Shown: positions 1 to 10,023 of the stretch, piece after piece
How positions within the stretch are numbered: the first letter of the stretch is position 1
How the letters are laid out: every line of letters starts with the position of its first letter
From: Bog-473 sp963711065
GTDB taxonomy: Bacteria > Actinomycetota > Acidimicrobiia > Acidimicrobiales > RAAP-2
Direction of reading: 5' to 3'
Length of the DNA stretch: 64,000 nt
NCBI GenBank assembly: GCA_963711065.1
Contig: CAVQCO010000002.1
Span: 558,001 to 622,000 of the forward strand
The notes under the pieces: generated by a model
The model's input: only the letters and a program-made list of their open reading frames with translations
Databases searched by the model: none
What the model was told of the DNA's origin: nothing
Made by a program: the position numbers and the translations under genes

Positions 1-560
1 CGGACCGGACGGCAACCAGCGGTGACCGATCGGTGACTTCCGCCTGGGTCGGAGCTGAGCGCGAACTCGACGCAACTCTCGGAGGGAGCGCAAGGCGATC
101 CGTCGCCGTGACCCGATGCGTGCAACAGACTCGGCGCTCAATGTGATCCCCTCGTAGTCATGGTGGCCCGCCCGCCGGTCCCCACCCCGACAGTGGTCCA
201 TGTTGCCGACGTCCTTCGCCTCGAAATAGAGCCGATCGAACTTATCTGTTCACAATTCTTGGACAACATTCGCTCGCGGGTCTACGCTGCGGAAAAGTCC
301 TTGGTCGCGCGCGCGACGACGCGCGGTACTCGTCTTGTCGCCGTGGCAGGTCCGTCCGCATTGGCCGCTTCGACCGGACCGCCGGACGTGCCGGTTGCGG
401 ACCGCCGTCGTGCCGGCCAACCGTGCCACCGTCGAGACGTTGAGGCCCGGGGCCGTCACGGGGATCGTCGAGGCCCGGCGTGGCGGGAGCCCGCGAGCCG
501 ACGATCTAGCCTCGGGTCCTCCGCGGGCCACCTCGCTTCGAGAAGGGGCAAACACCGGCC
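1..560. other. 560-base leader with no supported gene
   Basis: Several short open frames overlap here on both strands, but none has a recognisable domain, a good ribosome binding site or consistent codon use. A weak promoter-like pair (TTGGAC at 259-264 and TACGCT at 283-288, 18-base spacer) reads toward the flavoprotein gene at 561. Nothing else is visible. Confidence 0.4.
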
Positions 561-2156
561 ATGCCGAAAGCGCTGATCATCGGATCCGGTCCCGCGGCCG
601 CGGGCGTCGCCATGGCGCTGGCCGCCGATCCGGCGCATCAGATCACCGTGATCGACGTCGGTGGCACGCTGGAACCGGAGCTGCGGACGACGTTGGACCG
701 CCTCTCCGGCTCCGGGGAGGAGCTCTGGGCCAGGGCTGACGTCGACGAGATCAGCCACCAGCCCGTTCCGTTGCCCCGCGGGGTGCTCCCCCAGAAGCGG
801 AGTTATGGCTCCGATTTTCCCTTCCGCGACCTCGGGCAACTGGAGGGGATCGAGGCGCTCGGACCGACGAACGCCTCGGTGGTCTCCGGCGCCTACGGGG
901 GCTTCTCGAACATCTGGGGTGCCCAGATCATGCCGTTCTCGGAACGCACGTTCGACCGGTGGCCCGTCACTCGGGCGGACATGGAGCCCCACTACCGCAC
1001 CGCCCTGGGTGAGATGACCCTCGCGGGTGAGGACGACGACCTCGCCGAGACCTTTCCCCTCATGGCTCCGGCTCGACCGTTGCCCCCACCGGCCGACCGG
1101 ACCCATCGCGTCCTGGGTCGCTACCGGGCGCACCGGGCCCTGGTCCAGTCGCACGGCATCACGGTCGGCCGGGCCCGCCTGGCCTTCAGGGGCGAGGACT
1201 GCACGCGCTGTGGCCTGTGCATGACGGGCTGCCCGCATGAGCTCATCTACTCGAGCTCCCAGACGTTCGACCGTCTGCGGGCCGCAGGGCGCATCGGCTA
1301 TCGACCCGACCTGCTCGCCGTCCGCCTCGACGAGGTCGAGGGTCGACCTCGGGTGCTCGTCCGGAGCACGAGGACGGACGAGGTCGAACTGGTCGGAGCT
1401 GACCGTATCTTCGTGGCCTGCGGCGGGATCGGGACGACGCGGCTCGTGCTGGGCTCCCTCGGCCTCTTCGATCGGGTCGTCCACCTCCAGGAGTCCGTCC
1501 AGTTCGTGTTGCCCGCCCTCTCGATCCGCCCCGTTCCCGACCCCCGTCTGTCACGGAACTTCACCCTCAACCAGTTCAACCTGCTCTACGACGACACCGG
1601 CGAAGGCCTCGATCTGGGTCTGGTCCACTTCTACGAGTACAACCCGGCCTTCCTCGGCTCCATCCCCGGACCGATCAGGGGCCCGATCGCACGACCCGCC
1701 CTCACGGCGCTCCTGCGGCGGGTGTCGGTGGGTCTGGGCTACGTCCCCGGCTGGGCCTCCCCGAGGGTGAAGATCGTGGCGCACCCGGTCCCCGGCGGCA
1801 CGGACCGGTTGCCAATCCTGGAGATCGACCGGGAGCCCGGCGACGAAGGGCCGCCGATGCTGGGGCGCCTGGTGCGGTCGATGCTGCGGGTCGCTCCGGC
1901 GTTGGACCTGTGGCCCGTGGTCCCCAGGATCTCCGTCTCTGCCGCGGCGAAGAGCTATCACTTCGGCGCGAGCTTCCCCCATGCCCGGGAGAGGACGGCG
2001 ACGACGACCGACCGGACGGGGCGTCTGGCCGCGTGGGACCGCATCCACCTGGCGGACGCTTCGGTCTTTCCCAACGTCCCCGCCACGACGTTCACCCTGA
2101 CGATCATGGCCAACGCGCACCGGATCGCCAGCGAGACCCTCCGCCAGCCGTGGTGA
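561..2156 (+). CDS. GMC-type FAD-dependent oxidoreductase with a 4Fe-4S ferredoxin motif
   Basis: The 531-residue protein opens with a Rossmann FAD loop (GSGPAAAG, residues 8-15). It closes with the GMC C-terminal signature (DASVFPNVPATTFTLTIMANAHRIA, seen at about 493-520) plus an upstream FHFGA-like histidine region (YHFGASFPH). Between them, C214, C217, C220 and C224-P form a CxxCxxCxxxCP motif, the ligand pattern of a bacterial ferredoxin 4Fe-4S cluster. GMC enzymes oxidise alcohols or sugar hydroxyls with FAD. The cluster suggests electrons leave to a carrier rather than to oxygen. The ATG at 561 follows AGAAGGGG. The stop overlaps the next gene's GTG by four bases (GTGA), so the two are probably co-translated. 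A sugar or polyprenyl-sugar oxidation in the glycan pathway is inferred; the substrate is unknown. Confidence 0.8.
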   Translation: MPKALIIGSGPAAAGVAMALAADPAHQITVIDVGGTLEPELRTTLDRLSGSGEELWARADVDEISHQPVPLPRGVLPQKRSYGSDFPFRDLGQLEGIEALGPTNASVVSGAYGGFSNIWGAQIMPFSERTFDRWPVTRADMEPHYRTALGEMTLAGEDDDLAETFPLMAPARPLPPPADRTHRVLGRYRAHRALVQSHGITVGRARLAFRGEDCTRCGLCMTGCPHELIYSSSQTFDRLRAAGRIGYRPDLLAVRLDEVEGRPRVLVRSTRTDEVELVGADRIFVACGGIGTTRLVLGSLGLFDRVVHLQESVQFVLPALSIRPVPDPRLSRNFTLNQFNLLYDDTGEGLDLGLVHFYEYNPAFLGSIPGPIRGPIARPALTALLRRVSVGLGYVPGWASPRVKIVAHPVPGGTDRLPILEIDREPGDEGPPMLGRLVRSMLRVAPALDLWPVVPRISVSAAAKSYHFGASFPHARERTATTTDRTGRLAAWDRIHLADASVFPNVPATTFTLTIMANAHRIASETLRQPW

Positions 2157-3074
2157 CGATCGCGGAGGGGTCGGAGACCCCGGGGCGGAGCGGGCCGTCC
2201 GTGGTCGCCGTCACGGGCGCCAACGGCTACCTGGGATCGGTCCTGGTCGAAGCGTTCGGATCGGCGGGGTTCGAGGTCCGGCGCCTGGTCCGGTCGCCGG
2301 CCCCGGGGAGCAGCGACCGGCCCTTCGACCTGGCCTCGGGCTGTCCGGCCGATGCCCTGGACCGCGTCGCTCTGCTCGTCCACTGTGCGTACGACCTCAC
2401 GCTGACCCGCAGGGCGGACATCTGGCGTTCGAACGTGTTCGGGAGCGTCTCGCTGTTCGACGCGGCCGTCGCCGGCGGCGTTCCGCGGACCATCGTGCTG
2501 TCCTCCATGTCGGCCTACCCGGGGACTCGCCAACTGTACGGCCGGGCCAAGCTGGCGACGGAGGCGGCGGCACGGGCCCGCGGACTGTGCGTCGTCAGGC
2601 CCGGTTTGGTCTACGGGCCCGGCGGAGGGGGCATGGCGGGGACGCTGCGCCGCTTGGCCCGCCTTCCCGTACTCCCCGATTTCGGGCCGCGAGCACGCCA
2701 AATTCATGGTCTCCGAGGGCGACTTCGCGGCCACCATCGTCGCCCTGGCGCGGTCAGAGCGATTGCCCGACGTCCCGGTGGGCATCGCCCATCCCGAGCC
2801 GGTCCCGTTCACCGAGCTGCTGACGAGCTTCGCCGCCGGCCAGGGCAGACGCCCGCCCCGGTTCGTGCCCACGCCGCCGATGGCGGTGTACGGGGCCCTC
2901 CGCGTGGCCGAGCTCCTCCCGGTCGGGCTGCCGGTCCGGGCCGACTCCCTCCTCGGGCTGATCCGTCCGGCGCCGGAGGTGCCGAACGTCGAGGTCCTGA
3001 ACCAGCTCCGCATCGTCCCGAGGCCGTTCACCCCGGTGGCCGCAGGCGCTCCCGGGGCCGACCCGGAGACCTGA
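2153..3074 (+). CDS. NAD-dependent epimerase/dehydratase (SDR), frameshifted
   Basis: Starting at a GTG that overlaps the flavoprotein stop, the protein shows an extended-SDR NAD loop (TGANGYLG), the SSMSAYPG strand and the catalytic YGRAK (YxxxK) pair. It breaks near 2682-2695: the reading frame moves +1 and continues as EHAKFMVSEGDFAATIVAL to the stop at 3074. Removing one base in GGGCCGCGAGC restores a protein of about 306 residues, normal for the family. Because other genes here carry the same kind of +1 break, a sequencing error is more likely than a pseudogene. The role is epimerisation, reduction or dehydration of a nucleotide sugar, probably acting with the upstream flavoprotein. Confidence 0.75.
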
Positions 3075-3115
3075 GCCCGGTCCGACCGGACCGCGACTCC
3101 GGGTGGGAAGGCGCG

Positions 3116-5951
3116 TCAGCCGTCGACCGCGCGCAGCGTGTGCCCGCCGGAGACCAGCAGCACGCGCGAACCCTTCCGGAGCAGGGCGGGGGGGAGGTCG
3201 ACGCGCTGGGGGCCAGTGGTCCGCGCCAAGGGGGGCAGCGACACCGTCTTCCGGCCGGTCGCGACGTCGATCCGTGCGGCGATGGGCCCGGCCGAGCCGA
3301 GCTGCACCTCCGCGACCGGGTGGCCCGAGGTGCTCGTCACGATGGAGAGCTCGGGGGGAGGCGTGTACTCCTTGAAGGCTGCCACCGTGGCCAGCAGGGC
3401 ACCACATGCGAAGAGCGCCAGACCGAGCGCACCGAGGAGGACGTCGCGTGCGCGGCGGCCTCCAGCCGGTGCGGGCGCCGTGTCGGCTTCGTCGGCGCCG
3501 GAAGGCGCACCGGTCGGGTCCTCGTCGCCCGCCCGGCCGGCGCGCGGGTCGGCGACGGAGGTCGGCGCCGACGACGTCGGCCGGGGCCCCAGGCGTGCTC
3601 GTCGCCGGACGGCCGCCGCGGCCCGGCGAAGGAGGACCGCGAAATCGCTCGGGCGCCTGTCGGAGCGGAGGCTCAGCACCAGGAACACGAGCAGCACGAC
3701 GAGCGCGACCGTGTCCGGCGGCACCCCCGCCAGCCGGACGAGCAAGGCGCCGAAGACGGCGACCACCAGCGCGCCCACCACACCGCAGATCGCTGCATGC
3801 GCCATGTCGTGGACCTGCGTCACGCGGCGACGCAGCCGGCGGGCCCACAATGCCGCGACCGCGACGGCCAGGACGAAGATGCCCGGGTTCAGACCGGTCC
3901 CTCCCACCGGAGCGCCGGCGGGCGCGGTCCGAGCGAACGGGTGGAGCAGGCTGGTCACGTCGTAGACCTGGATCGGACCGTTGTCGTAGATGCGCTTCAT
4001 GAACGGGTACCGGTTGAACTTGTTGAGCTGCTCCCGGGTGAGATGGGTGCTGGGCTCGCCGTCGGCGATGTACGTGCCGTACAGCGGGGCCCCCTGGGCG
4101 AGGCGATCGTCCACGACGATGTAGCGAATGTCCGCCTTGCGGATGAGGTAGATGTCGAACAGGGTGACGGAGTGGTCGAAGAAGAGGAGTTCCGGGTTGA
4201 CGAGCCCGGATTCCGCCGTCACCGGTTCGACTCCGCCGATCGCGTTCAGCAGCACCCCGTTGTCCTTGTCGACCGCAACGTGGGCGCCGGCGGGGAGATG
4301 GGTGTCGGCCCAGTGGGCCACCGCCAAAGAGGGGGAGCCCAGGGACAGCTCGTCTGCGCCGACGCGGTACGGCCCCGGCAGCAGGCTGGGCAGCGGGCCG
4401 AAACCGAAGAGCGTGCTGCCCAGGAAGACGATGGTGGCCACGAGGATCGTTCCGACGCGCTCGATCATCCGGCGTCGTCGTGCGATCCGAACGCCCAGCC
4501 ACGCGCCGACGACCACCGCGACGCCGAAAAAGATGAACGTGGTCGCCCGCTCGGCCACCAGCTTGCTGCTCGAGGAGATATTCGCCAGCACCGTGAGCGG
4601 ATAGACGGCGGCGATGACAGCCGGAAGATAGCGGAGTGCTCCACCACGGACCGTCCGCTTGAAGACCACGCTGTAGAGCGAGGGGAGGAGGACCGCGCAC
4701 CAGGTTGCTGCCGCCACGAGGATGAGGAGGATCTCCCAGCCGGGGGACCCGCCGCCCGCGGCACTCTTGAAGAGGGTTCGGTCCCCGTGACCGGTGCCCA
4801 GCGCCGCACTGATGTCGGCGGATGCAGCTTCGAACACCGGTCCGACGTATTGGGTGAGGAGTCGGCCCACGAACAGGGTCCAGAACCCGCCCACCAGAAG
4901 GCTGAAAGCGGCGGCGACACCGACGACGACGGTCTGGACCCTCCTCCTGCTGACGAAGGCGCGCCGCGTCGTCATCCCGATGGTTTCCGGACCGTTCCCG
5001 GATGGCGCCGACACGTCGGCGAGGGAACGAGGTGGCCAGTGCGTGGTGAGGTACAGGCCGACGGCCCACACCACGAGGAAGCCCATGGTGATCCAACCGG
5101 TCACGTGGTGCGTGATGACCACGGCCCCGATGCAGCAGAGTGCGAGGGCGAACGATCTCCCGATCCTCGGTCGTGCGGCATCGATGGAGACCAGGAGCAG
5201 ATACACCACCGCGGCCGCAAAAGCCAGGGCAAGCGTCTCGTAGGCGTACTGCGCGTCGAACCCGTAGAACTGAGGACTGGCAGCGTAGACGAGTGCGCCG
5301 ATCCCGCCGGCACACGACGATCGGCAGGCGCGCTCTACGACGAGGAAGACGGCGAGCACGAGGACGATACGGACCGCGGCGAGCACGATGAGCTGGTCCA
5401 CCACCAAGGGGAGGCCGGTGAGCCATCTAGTGGCCGCGGTCGCCAGTTCGAGCCCGGGGTAGTAGGGGCTCACCGGCAAGATGCTGTTGGTCGGGAACAC
5501 GGCATGGCTGTCGAGAAGCCGTGTGAGCGTTCCGACGTGGGCCAGCTCGTCGAAGCTGTCCAACAGGAGCGGGTGGTGCATCGCGTACGAGGCCAACAAC
5601 CCGAGGCCCAGAACGATCGACACCCAGATCCGTTCTCCCCGTGCCGCTTGGGCGCCCGTCAGGCGCCAGCGCGCACGCCGCGAACAGGAGCGAGATGCCG
5701 AACAGGAAGAGCGGCAATGCGAGCGACACATGGTCGGATCGCGCGAGGGCGTCGGCCACCCCCTGGACCAGGAGCCCGGCACCGGCCGCCGCGAGGACGA
5801 CCCCGAGGCGAGATCGGCCCCCGGGGAGCGTCACGGGCGTGGTCGACGGCTCAGGGGTCGGCGCTTCGGGGCGGGTGGCGGATGCGTCGACGAGGGGGCC
5901 GGCCGCAACCCGGTCGGATTCGGCGAGACTAGGGCGAATTCGCTGTGACAT
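3116..5951 (-). CDS. Large multi-span GT-C-like membrane protein, frameshifted near the N-terminus
   Basis: This gene converges on the epimerase gene. The N-terminal frame starts at 5951 (MSQRIRPSLAES) and has two hydrophobic helices. At about 5655 the frame shifts +1 (one extra C in GGCGCC restores ALALTGAQAARGERIW), giving roughly 940 residues. The body has at least ten membrane segments, with an acidic loop after the next helix (SFDELAHVGTLTRLL) as in GT-C glycosyltransferases that use polyprenyl-phosphate sugars. Charged and proline-rich segments follow, and a final hydrophobic helix precedes a small C-terminal extracytoplasmic domain. A role in transferring a sugar outside the membrane or in polymerisation is inferred from topology and context. 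The exact family is not recognised. Confidence 0.65.
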
Positions 5952-6215
5952 CGGTGTGCCCTGGCACTTTGCCTCTCATTGTGTAGGCCCGCTCCAGGGC
6001 TCAACATCCCGGTCTTCTCAGACGAGCCGCCGCGCCTCGACACCCCAAAGGCCGCCTCCAAGTATGACATGGGCACCGCTGCGTCGCCGTGCCGGGTCGG
6101 CCGTCCGATCGTGACCAACCGGCTCCGGGTCGCCCGACCCCCGGGACCACCGGGTCGGGGCCGACGGTTGACGCTCCCTTGTCGGAATGCGGGACCCGAG
6201 CGAAAACGTCAGGGT

Positions 6216-6228
6216 TAGGATCACCCCG
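6216..6228 (+). promoter_or_regulatory. Candidate -10 element for the first flippase, possibly leaderless
   Basis: TAGGAT at 6216-6221 lies exactly seven bases before the GTG at 6228, the geometry of an actinobacterial leaderless promoter. No good -35 box is visible. If the ATG at 6333 is the true start, the same element would instead give a leader of about 105 bases. Confidence 0.35.
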
Positions 6229-7652
6229 TGAAACGCGGGGATTCACACGTGTGGCTTCGGGTGTCCGCAGTTTCAGCTCGGAATGGGCGGCACCGAAGGC
6301 CTTCGTCGCGCCCCGGCGGCGGGAACGCGAAGATGAATTGGTTCCGCAAGGGAGCTCCGAAACCGGTGTCGGAGCGACGACGCCTCTTCACGACCTTCGG
6401 GTATCTGGTGGCCAAGCAGGGTGCGGTTGCCGTGTTCGGGCTGGTCTACTGGGCCGTGGCGACGCACCTCTTCTCGGCTCGGGACGTCGGACTGGCCGCC
6501 GCCGCCGCCTCCACCGCCCTCCTCCTGTCCGCAATAGGGGCGCTCGGGATCCCGCTCCTCCTCCTGGCGGAGATCGAACCGCTCGAGGCAAGGGAGCGGC
6601 GGGTCTTCCTCACCACCGGGTTGGCGATCTCGGGGCTCGTCGTCCTTGTCTTGTCGATCGGCACGATGGGACTGTCCTCCTTCTTCGGGCCGAGCCTGAC
6701 GCTCATCGGTGGAGACCCGGTGACGGCCGCCCTGTTCGTCGTGGGGTCGGTCGCGACCATGGCCGGGCTCACGCTGGAGGGGGCAGCGATAGGACTCCAC
6801 CGGAACGGGGCGCAGCTGTGGCGAGGCAGCCTGAGCGCGATCTTGAAGCTCGCCGTCGTGGGTGTTCTGGTCCTGGCGTCGGTTCGCACCAGCGCCGGCC
6901 TCATCTTTGCCTGGGCGCTGGCCCTCGTCGTCTCCTTCGTCGTGTGCATGCCGATGCTCGAGTTGGCCCGGACTCCCCCCGGAGAGCGGATACTGCACCA
7001 TCGCGTGGATCTGGTCCGCCGCTTCGGGGCACTCTCCCTGCAGCACCACGTGCTCAATCTCTCCATCAGCTCGGTCTCGTACATCGTGCCCATGCTGGCC
7101 ACGCTGCTCATCTCGCCGCAGCAGGTCGCTTACTTCTCGGCTGCCTACCTCCTTGCGTCCACCCTGCTCATCATCCCGTACCTCCTGGCACTGTCCCTCT
7201 TCGCCGAGCGGTCGGGTGACCCCGGTCTCCTCCACCGTCACGTCCGCCGGACGCTGCCCTTCGGACTCGCACTCATCAGCGCCATCGTGCTCGTCGTCGA
7301 GATCGCCGCTCCGTACGCGCTGCGCCTCTTCGGCCCGGCCTATGCGGCGAACGGGACCACCGCGCTGCGCATCTTGATCCTCGTCGGACCGGCCTACGTC
7401 ATCAAGGACCACTACGTGTCGATCTGCCGGGCCCAGGGTCGTTTGGGCCATGGTTCGAGGATGATGGCGATCGGGACCATGGTGGAGGTCGCCGGCTCGG
7501 CGTTGGGCGGGGTCTGGTGGGGTCTCACCGGGATCTGTGTCGGCTGGGTAATCTCCGCTTCGTGCGAGGCCCTCTTCGTACTTCCGGCCGTCCTCCGCGT
7601 GTACCACCGCGTGCCCCTCCCCGAGCGCGAGGTCAGCGGGGTGCCCGACTGA
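6228..7652 (+). CDS. Polysaccharide flippase (Wzx/MATE-like), first copy
   Basis: The protein has 474 residues from GTG 6228, or 439 from ATG 6333. About 12 hydrophobic helices begin with LFTTFGYLVAKQGAVAVFGL, the usual opening of oligosaccharide flippases that move undecaprenyl-linked repeat units across the membrane. The GTG is favoured by a -10 element seven bases upstream. The ATG is favoured by the family's normal N-terminus and a GGGAA sequence before it. The gene diverges from the GT-C-like gene and converges on the GT4 gene, leaving only 12 bases between stops. A second, unrelated-looking flippase at 46.7 kb implies two separate export routes. Confidence 0.85.
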   Translation: MKRGDSHVWLRVSAVSARNGRHRRPSSRPGGGNAKMNWFRKGAPKPVSERRRLFTTFGYLVAKQGAVAVFGLVYWAVATHLFSARDVGLAAAAASTALLLSAIGALGIPLLLLAEIEPLEARERRVFLTTGLAISGLVVLVLSIGTMGLSSFFGPSLTLIGGDPVTAALFVVGSVATMAGLTLEGAAIGLHRNGAQLWRGSLSAILKLAVVGVLVLASVRTSAGLIFAWALALVVSFVVCMPMLELARTPPGERILHHRVDLVRRFGALSLQHHVLNLSISSVSYIVPMLATLLISPQQVAYFSAAYLLASTLLIIPYLLALSLFAERSGDPGLLHRHVRRTLPFGLALISAIVLVVEIAAPYALRLFGPAYAANGTTALRILILVGPAYVIKDHYVSICRAQGRLGHGSRMMAIGTMVEVAGSALGGVWWGLTGICVGWVISASCEALFVLPAVLRVYHRVPLPEREVSGVPD

Positions 7653-7664
7653 GCGCGTCGGTGG

Positions 7665-8876
7665 TCAGCGTGCCGCCGGCCGCCCTGCGCCGACCTCTCC
7701 GTAGAGCGCTTCGACCCGCCCCACGACGGCCGACGCCGTGAACGACCGAGCCCTCCGGAGCGCGCGCCGACCCATCGCCGCCGCGGTCTCCGGGTCGTCG
7801 ACGACCGCCGAAAGGGCGGTCGCGAGAGCGACCGGGTCTCCCGGTGGCACGAGGAGCCCGGTCACGCCGTCCTCCACCAGGTCGACGATGCCCCCGCTCG
7901 CGGCCGCGACGACGGGACGGCCGAGGGCCATTGCCTCGAGGACGACCGTCGGGCAGCAGTCGGGCACGATGGACGGGACGGCCAGGACGCAGGCGGTCTG
8001 CATCAGCTCCATGACCGATGCGTGGTCCAGCAGCCCGCGCAGCTCGATCTGACCCGAGAGGTCGAGCGGCGTGTGTTCGAGCACCCGTCCTGCCAGCACG
8101 AGGGCGGGACTGCCGCCGAGCCGCCGGTGTGCCTCGAGCAGCACTTCGATGCCCTTGTCCCGGCTGAGATCACCCACGAACACGATCGGCCCGCCCGGGC
8201 TCGGGCGCGCCTCGTCGCCGAGGAGGTCATCGGGGATGAAGTTCGGGATCACCGTGTAGGCGCTACGACCTGGGAGTCTCGTACTGACCGCGACGACGGA
8301 GCTGACGGGGATGAACATGTCCACGTGTCGGGTACGGCTCCGGCGGCCGAGGGCGTTCGCCAGAGCCACACCCGGACCTACCACGGGCCCGTGCCACGAC
8401 GATGCACACCGGACACAGGCGACGGGCGCCGGCCCCGGACAGACCTCGGTGCCCCGCATCAGCCTCTTGGTGGCGCAGACATGGCTGTAATCGTGCTGGG
8501 TCAGCACCACGGGCACCCCCGAGCGGCGGGCCGGGCCCAGGGCCGAGGCGACACTCCAGTCATGGGCGTGCAGGACGTCGAACCGGCCAGCGGCGAGCAG
8601 CGACCCGATGGCGCGCCGGAACGCAGGGTCGATGACCGGCATGGCATGGGGCCGGTCGGGATCGCTGTACAGCTGGGGCAAGCGTTGGGCGCTCGTCCGG
8701 ATGCGGTGCACCGGAACGGTCTCGTCGAGGGTCGTCCCCGCCGGAGCGCTCGCCGCGATCGTGACGACCTCGACGCCGTGGCCCCGCCCGGACAATGCGT
8801 GCGCCAGGTTGCGGACGTACTGCTCCTGCCCGCCGGCCACTGGGGGGTAGAACTGGGACACCATCAGCACTCGCAT
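7665..8876 (-). CDS. Glycosyltransferase family 4 (GT-B)
   Basis: The 403-residue protein starts at ATG 8876 (MRVLMVSQFYPPVAGGQEQY). It has the GT4 N-terminal pattern with a glycine-rich acceptor loop, a histidine-aspartate HAHDW strand, and a C-terminal nucleotide-sugar half (IVFVGDLSRDKGIEVLLEA) ending in the EX7E-like VVLEAMALGRPVVAA. The open frame extends 41 codons further upstream, but that part is arginine-rich and unlike the family. It is a cytosolic enzyme, probably peripheral to the membrane, adding one sugar of the repeat unit. Donor and linkage cannot be read from the sequence. Confidence 0.88.
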   Translation of the reverse strand: MRVLMVSQFYPPVAGGQEQYVRNLAHALSGRGHGVEVVTIAASAPAGTTLDETVPVHRIRTSAQRLPQLYSDPDRPHAMPVIDPAFRRAIGSLLAAGRFDVLHAHDWSVASALGPARRSGVPVVLTQHDYSHVCATKRLMRGTEVCPGPAPVACVRCASSWHGPVVGPGVALANALGRRSRTRHVDMFIPVSSVVAVSTRLPGRSAYTVIPNFIPDDLLGDEARPSPGGPIVFVGDLSRDKGIEVLLEAHRRLGGSPALVLAGRVLEHTPLDLSGQIELRGLLDHASVMELMQTACVLAVPSIVPDCCPTVVLEAMALGRPVVAAASGGIVDLVEDGVTGLLVPPGDPVALATALSAVVDDPETAAAMGRRALRRARSFTASAVVGRVEALYGEVGAGRPAAR

Positions 8877-9011
8877 GCTGGGGCGTAACCTACGCCGCTC
8901 CGGAGCGACGCCACGACACGCCGGGCGCCCGCGGCCCGGAGCCCGGCGCCGCGGGGACGTCAACCAGATTTGCCGAAGCGTTGTCCATTCCGCCGCCACT
9001 CGACGGCTGTC

Positions 9012-10001
9012 ATGGCCGATCCTCTATTGTCTGTCCCGCCAAGGCGTGTGAGTTGGCGGGTCGTGACCCATCTGCAGCCAGCTCCAGGGACGGCGAGAAC
9101 GGGATCGAGAGGACAGTGCCAACTGGTGGTTGACGCAGCTTCAAAGTCGCTGCGAACTCAAGGCAAGCCGGGGGACGGCGAGCCACTGGTCCGGCGCCGG
9201 GCGCTCTCCGTGGCGAAGTACCTTGCTCGATCGGTCGTCCGCGCCCCGCGCGACCAGCGCAGGCTCGTCCTCATCTTCGGATGCCAGCGTTCCGGGACCA
9301 CCATGCTCCAGCAGACATTTCTCAATCGGTCGTGGCGCGTTCTGATCATCGAGGAACACGACCGTCGCCTGGTGGGCAGGAACCCGCGGCACGGGGAGAC
9401 GGTGTGGCAGGCCTATCCCACGGTGATCGAGCGATTGGGTCGCATCCCCTTCGAGGTGGTGGCGGCGAAGCCCCTGGTCGAGAGCGACCGGGCCATTGAG
9501 CTCATGGACGCAGCGGACCCGGTCAAGGCGATCTGGATGTTGCGTGACTACCGGGGGGTGGCACAGTCCAGCCTCCGTCGCTTCGGCGATGAAAATCCGT
9601 ATCGGGACCTGCGGCCGTTCTGCACTGCCGACCGGTCGGACTGGCGGTGCCGGGGAGCGTCCGAGGAGACTTGCGAGACGGTTGTCGGTTTGATGAACCG
9701 GGGATTGACGCCGCTCGACGCGGCTGCCCTCTTTTGGTGGGCTCGGAACCAGCTCTACTTCGACCAGCAGCTCTGGCGTGACGAGCGGGTTCGGGTCATC
9801 CGTTACGAGCGAGCCTGCAACAGCCCGGGCGAAGTGGTCGAGGCACTCTCGGAGTTCGTCGGGGTCGCCTTGCCCTCGCCGTCCATCGTGTCGAGGATAC
9901 GTCCACACCCGGACGGCCCGGGAGCGAACGAGCTCCACCCAGACGTCGAGATGCTCTGCCGGAACATGTGGGACTCCTTCGCGGGCAGCCCGGAGCTGTA
10001 G
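9012..10001 (+). CDS. PAPS-dependent sulfotransferase
   Basis: The sulfotransferase 5'-phosphosulfate loop is clear (FGCQRSGTTMLQQ), followed by the 3'-phosphate region (WMLRDYRGVAQSSLRRFG) and a C-terminal RYERACNSPGEVV segment. The enzyme would move sulfate from PAPS to a hydroxyl of the glycan. The start is uncertain: the frame is open from 8970, ATG 9012 gives 329 residues, and GTG 9126 gives 291 with about 47 residues before the loop, closer to typical. A divergent promoter must lie between this gene and the GT4 gene at 8876. It sits next to a deacetylase and two transferases, which points to a sulfated, partly de-N-acetylated polysaccharide. Confidence 0.8.
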   Translation: MADPLLSVPPRRVSWRVVTHLQPAPGTARTGSRGQCQLVVDAASKSLRTQGKPGDGEPLVRRRALSVAKYLARSVVRAPRDQRRLVLIFGCQRSGTTMLQQTFLNRSWRVLIIEEHDRRLVGRNPRHGETVWQAYPTVIERLGRIPFEVVAAKPLVESDRAIELMDAADPVKAIWMLRDYRGVAQSSLRRFGDENPYRDLRPFCTADRSDWRCRGASEETCETVVGLMNRGLTPLDAAALFWWARNQLYFDQQLWRDERVRVIRYERACNSPGEVVEALSEFVGVALPSPSIVSRIRPHPDGPGANELHPDVEMLCRNMWDSFAGSPEL

Positions 10002-10023
10002 AGCAGATGGGATCCCGACAGCC

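Noticed and set aside
456..1484. Minus-strand frame opposite the flavoprotein gene
   Set aside because: The plus strand carries complete FAD, Fe-S and GMC motifs; the antisense translation has none.
2754..5426. Minus-strand frame of about 890 codons overlapping the GT-C-like gene
   Set aside because: Low-complexity arginine-rich translation; the neighbouring frame holds clear membrane helices and is the real gene.
1910..5932. Very long plus-strand frame of about 1340 codons
   Set aside because: Its first part is the true epimerase frame after 2153. The rest is antisense to the GT-C-like gene and is arginine- and glycine-rich without any domain.
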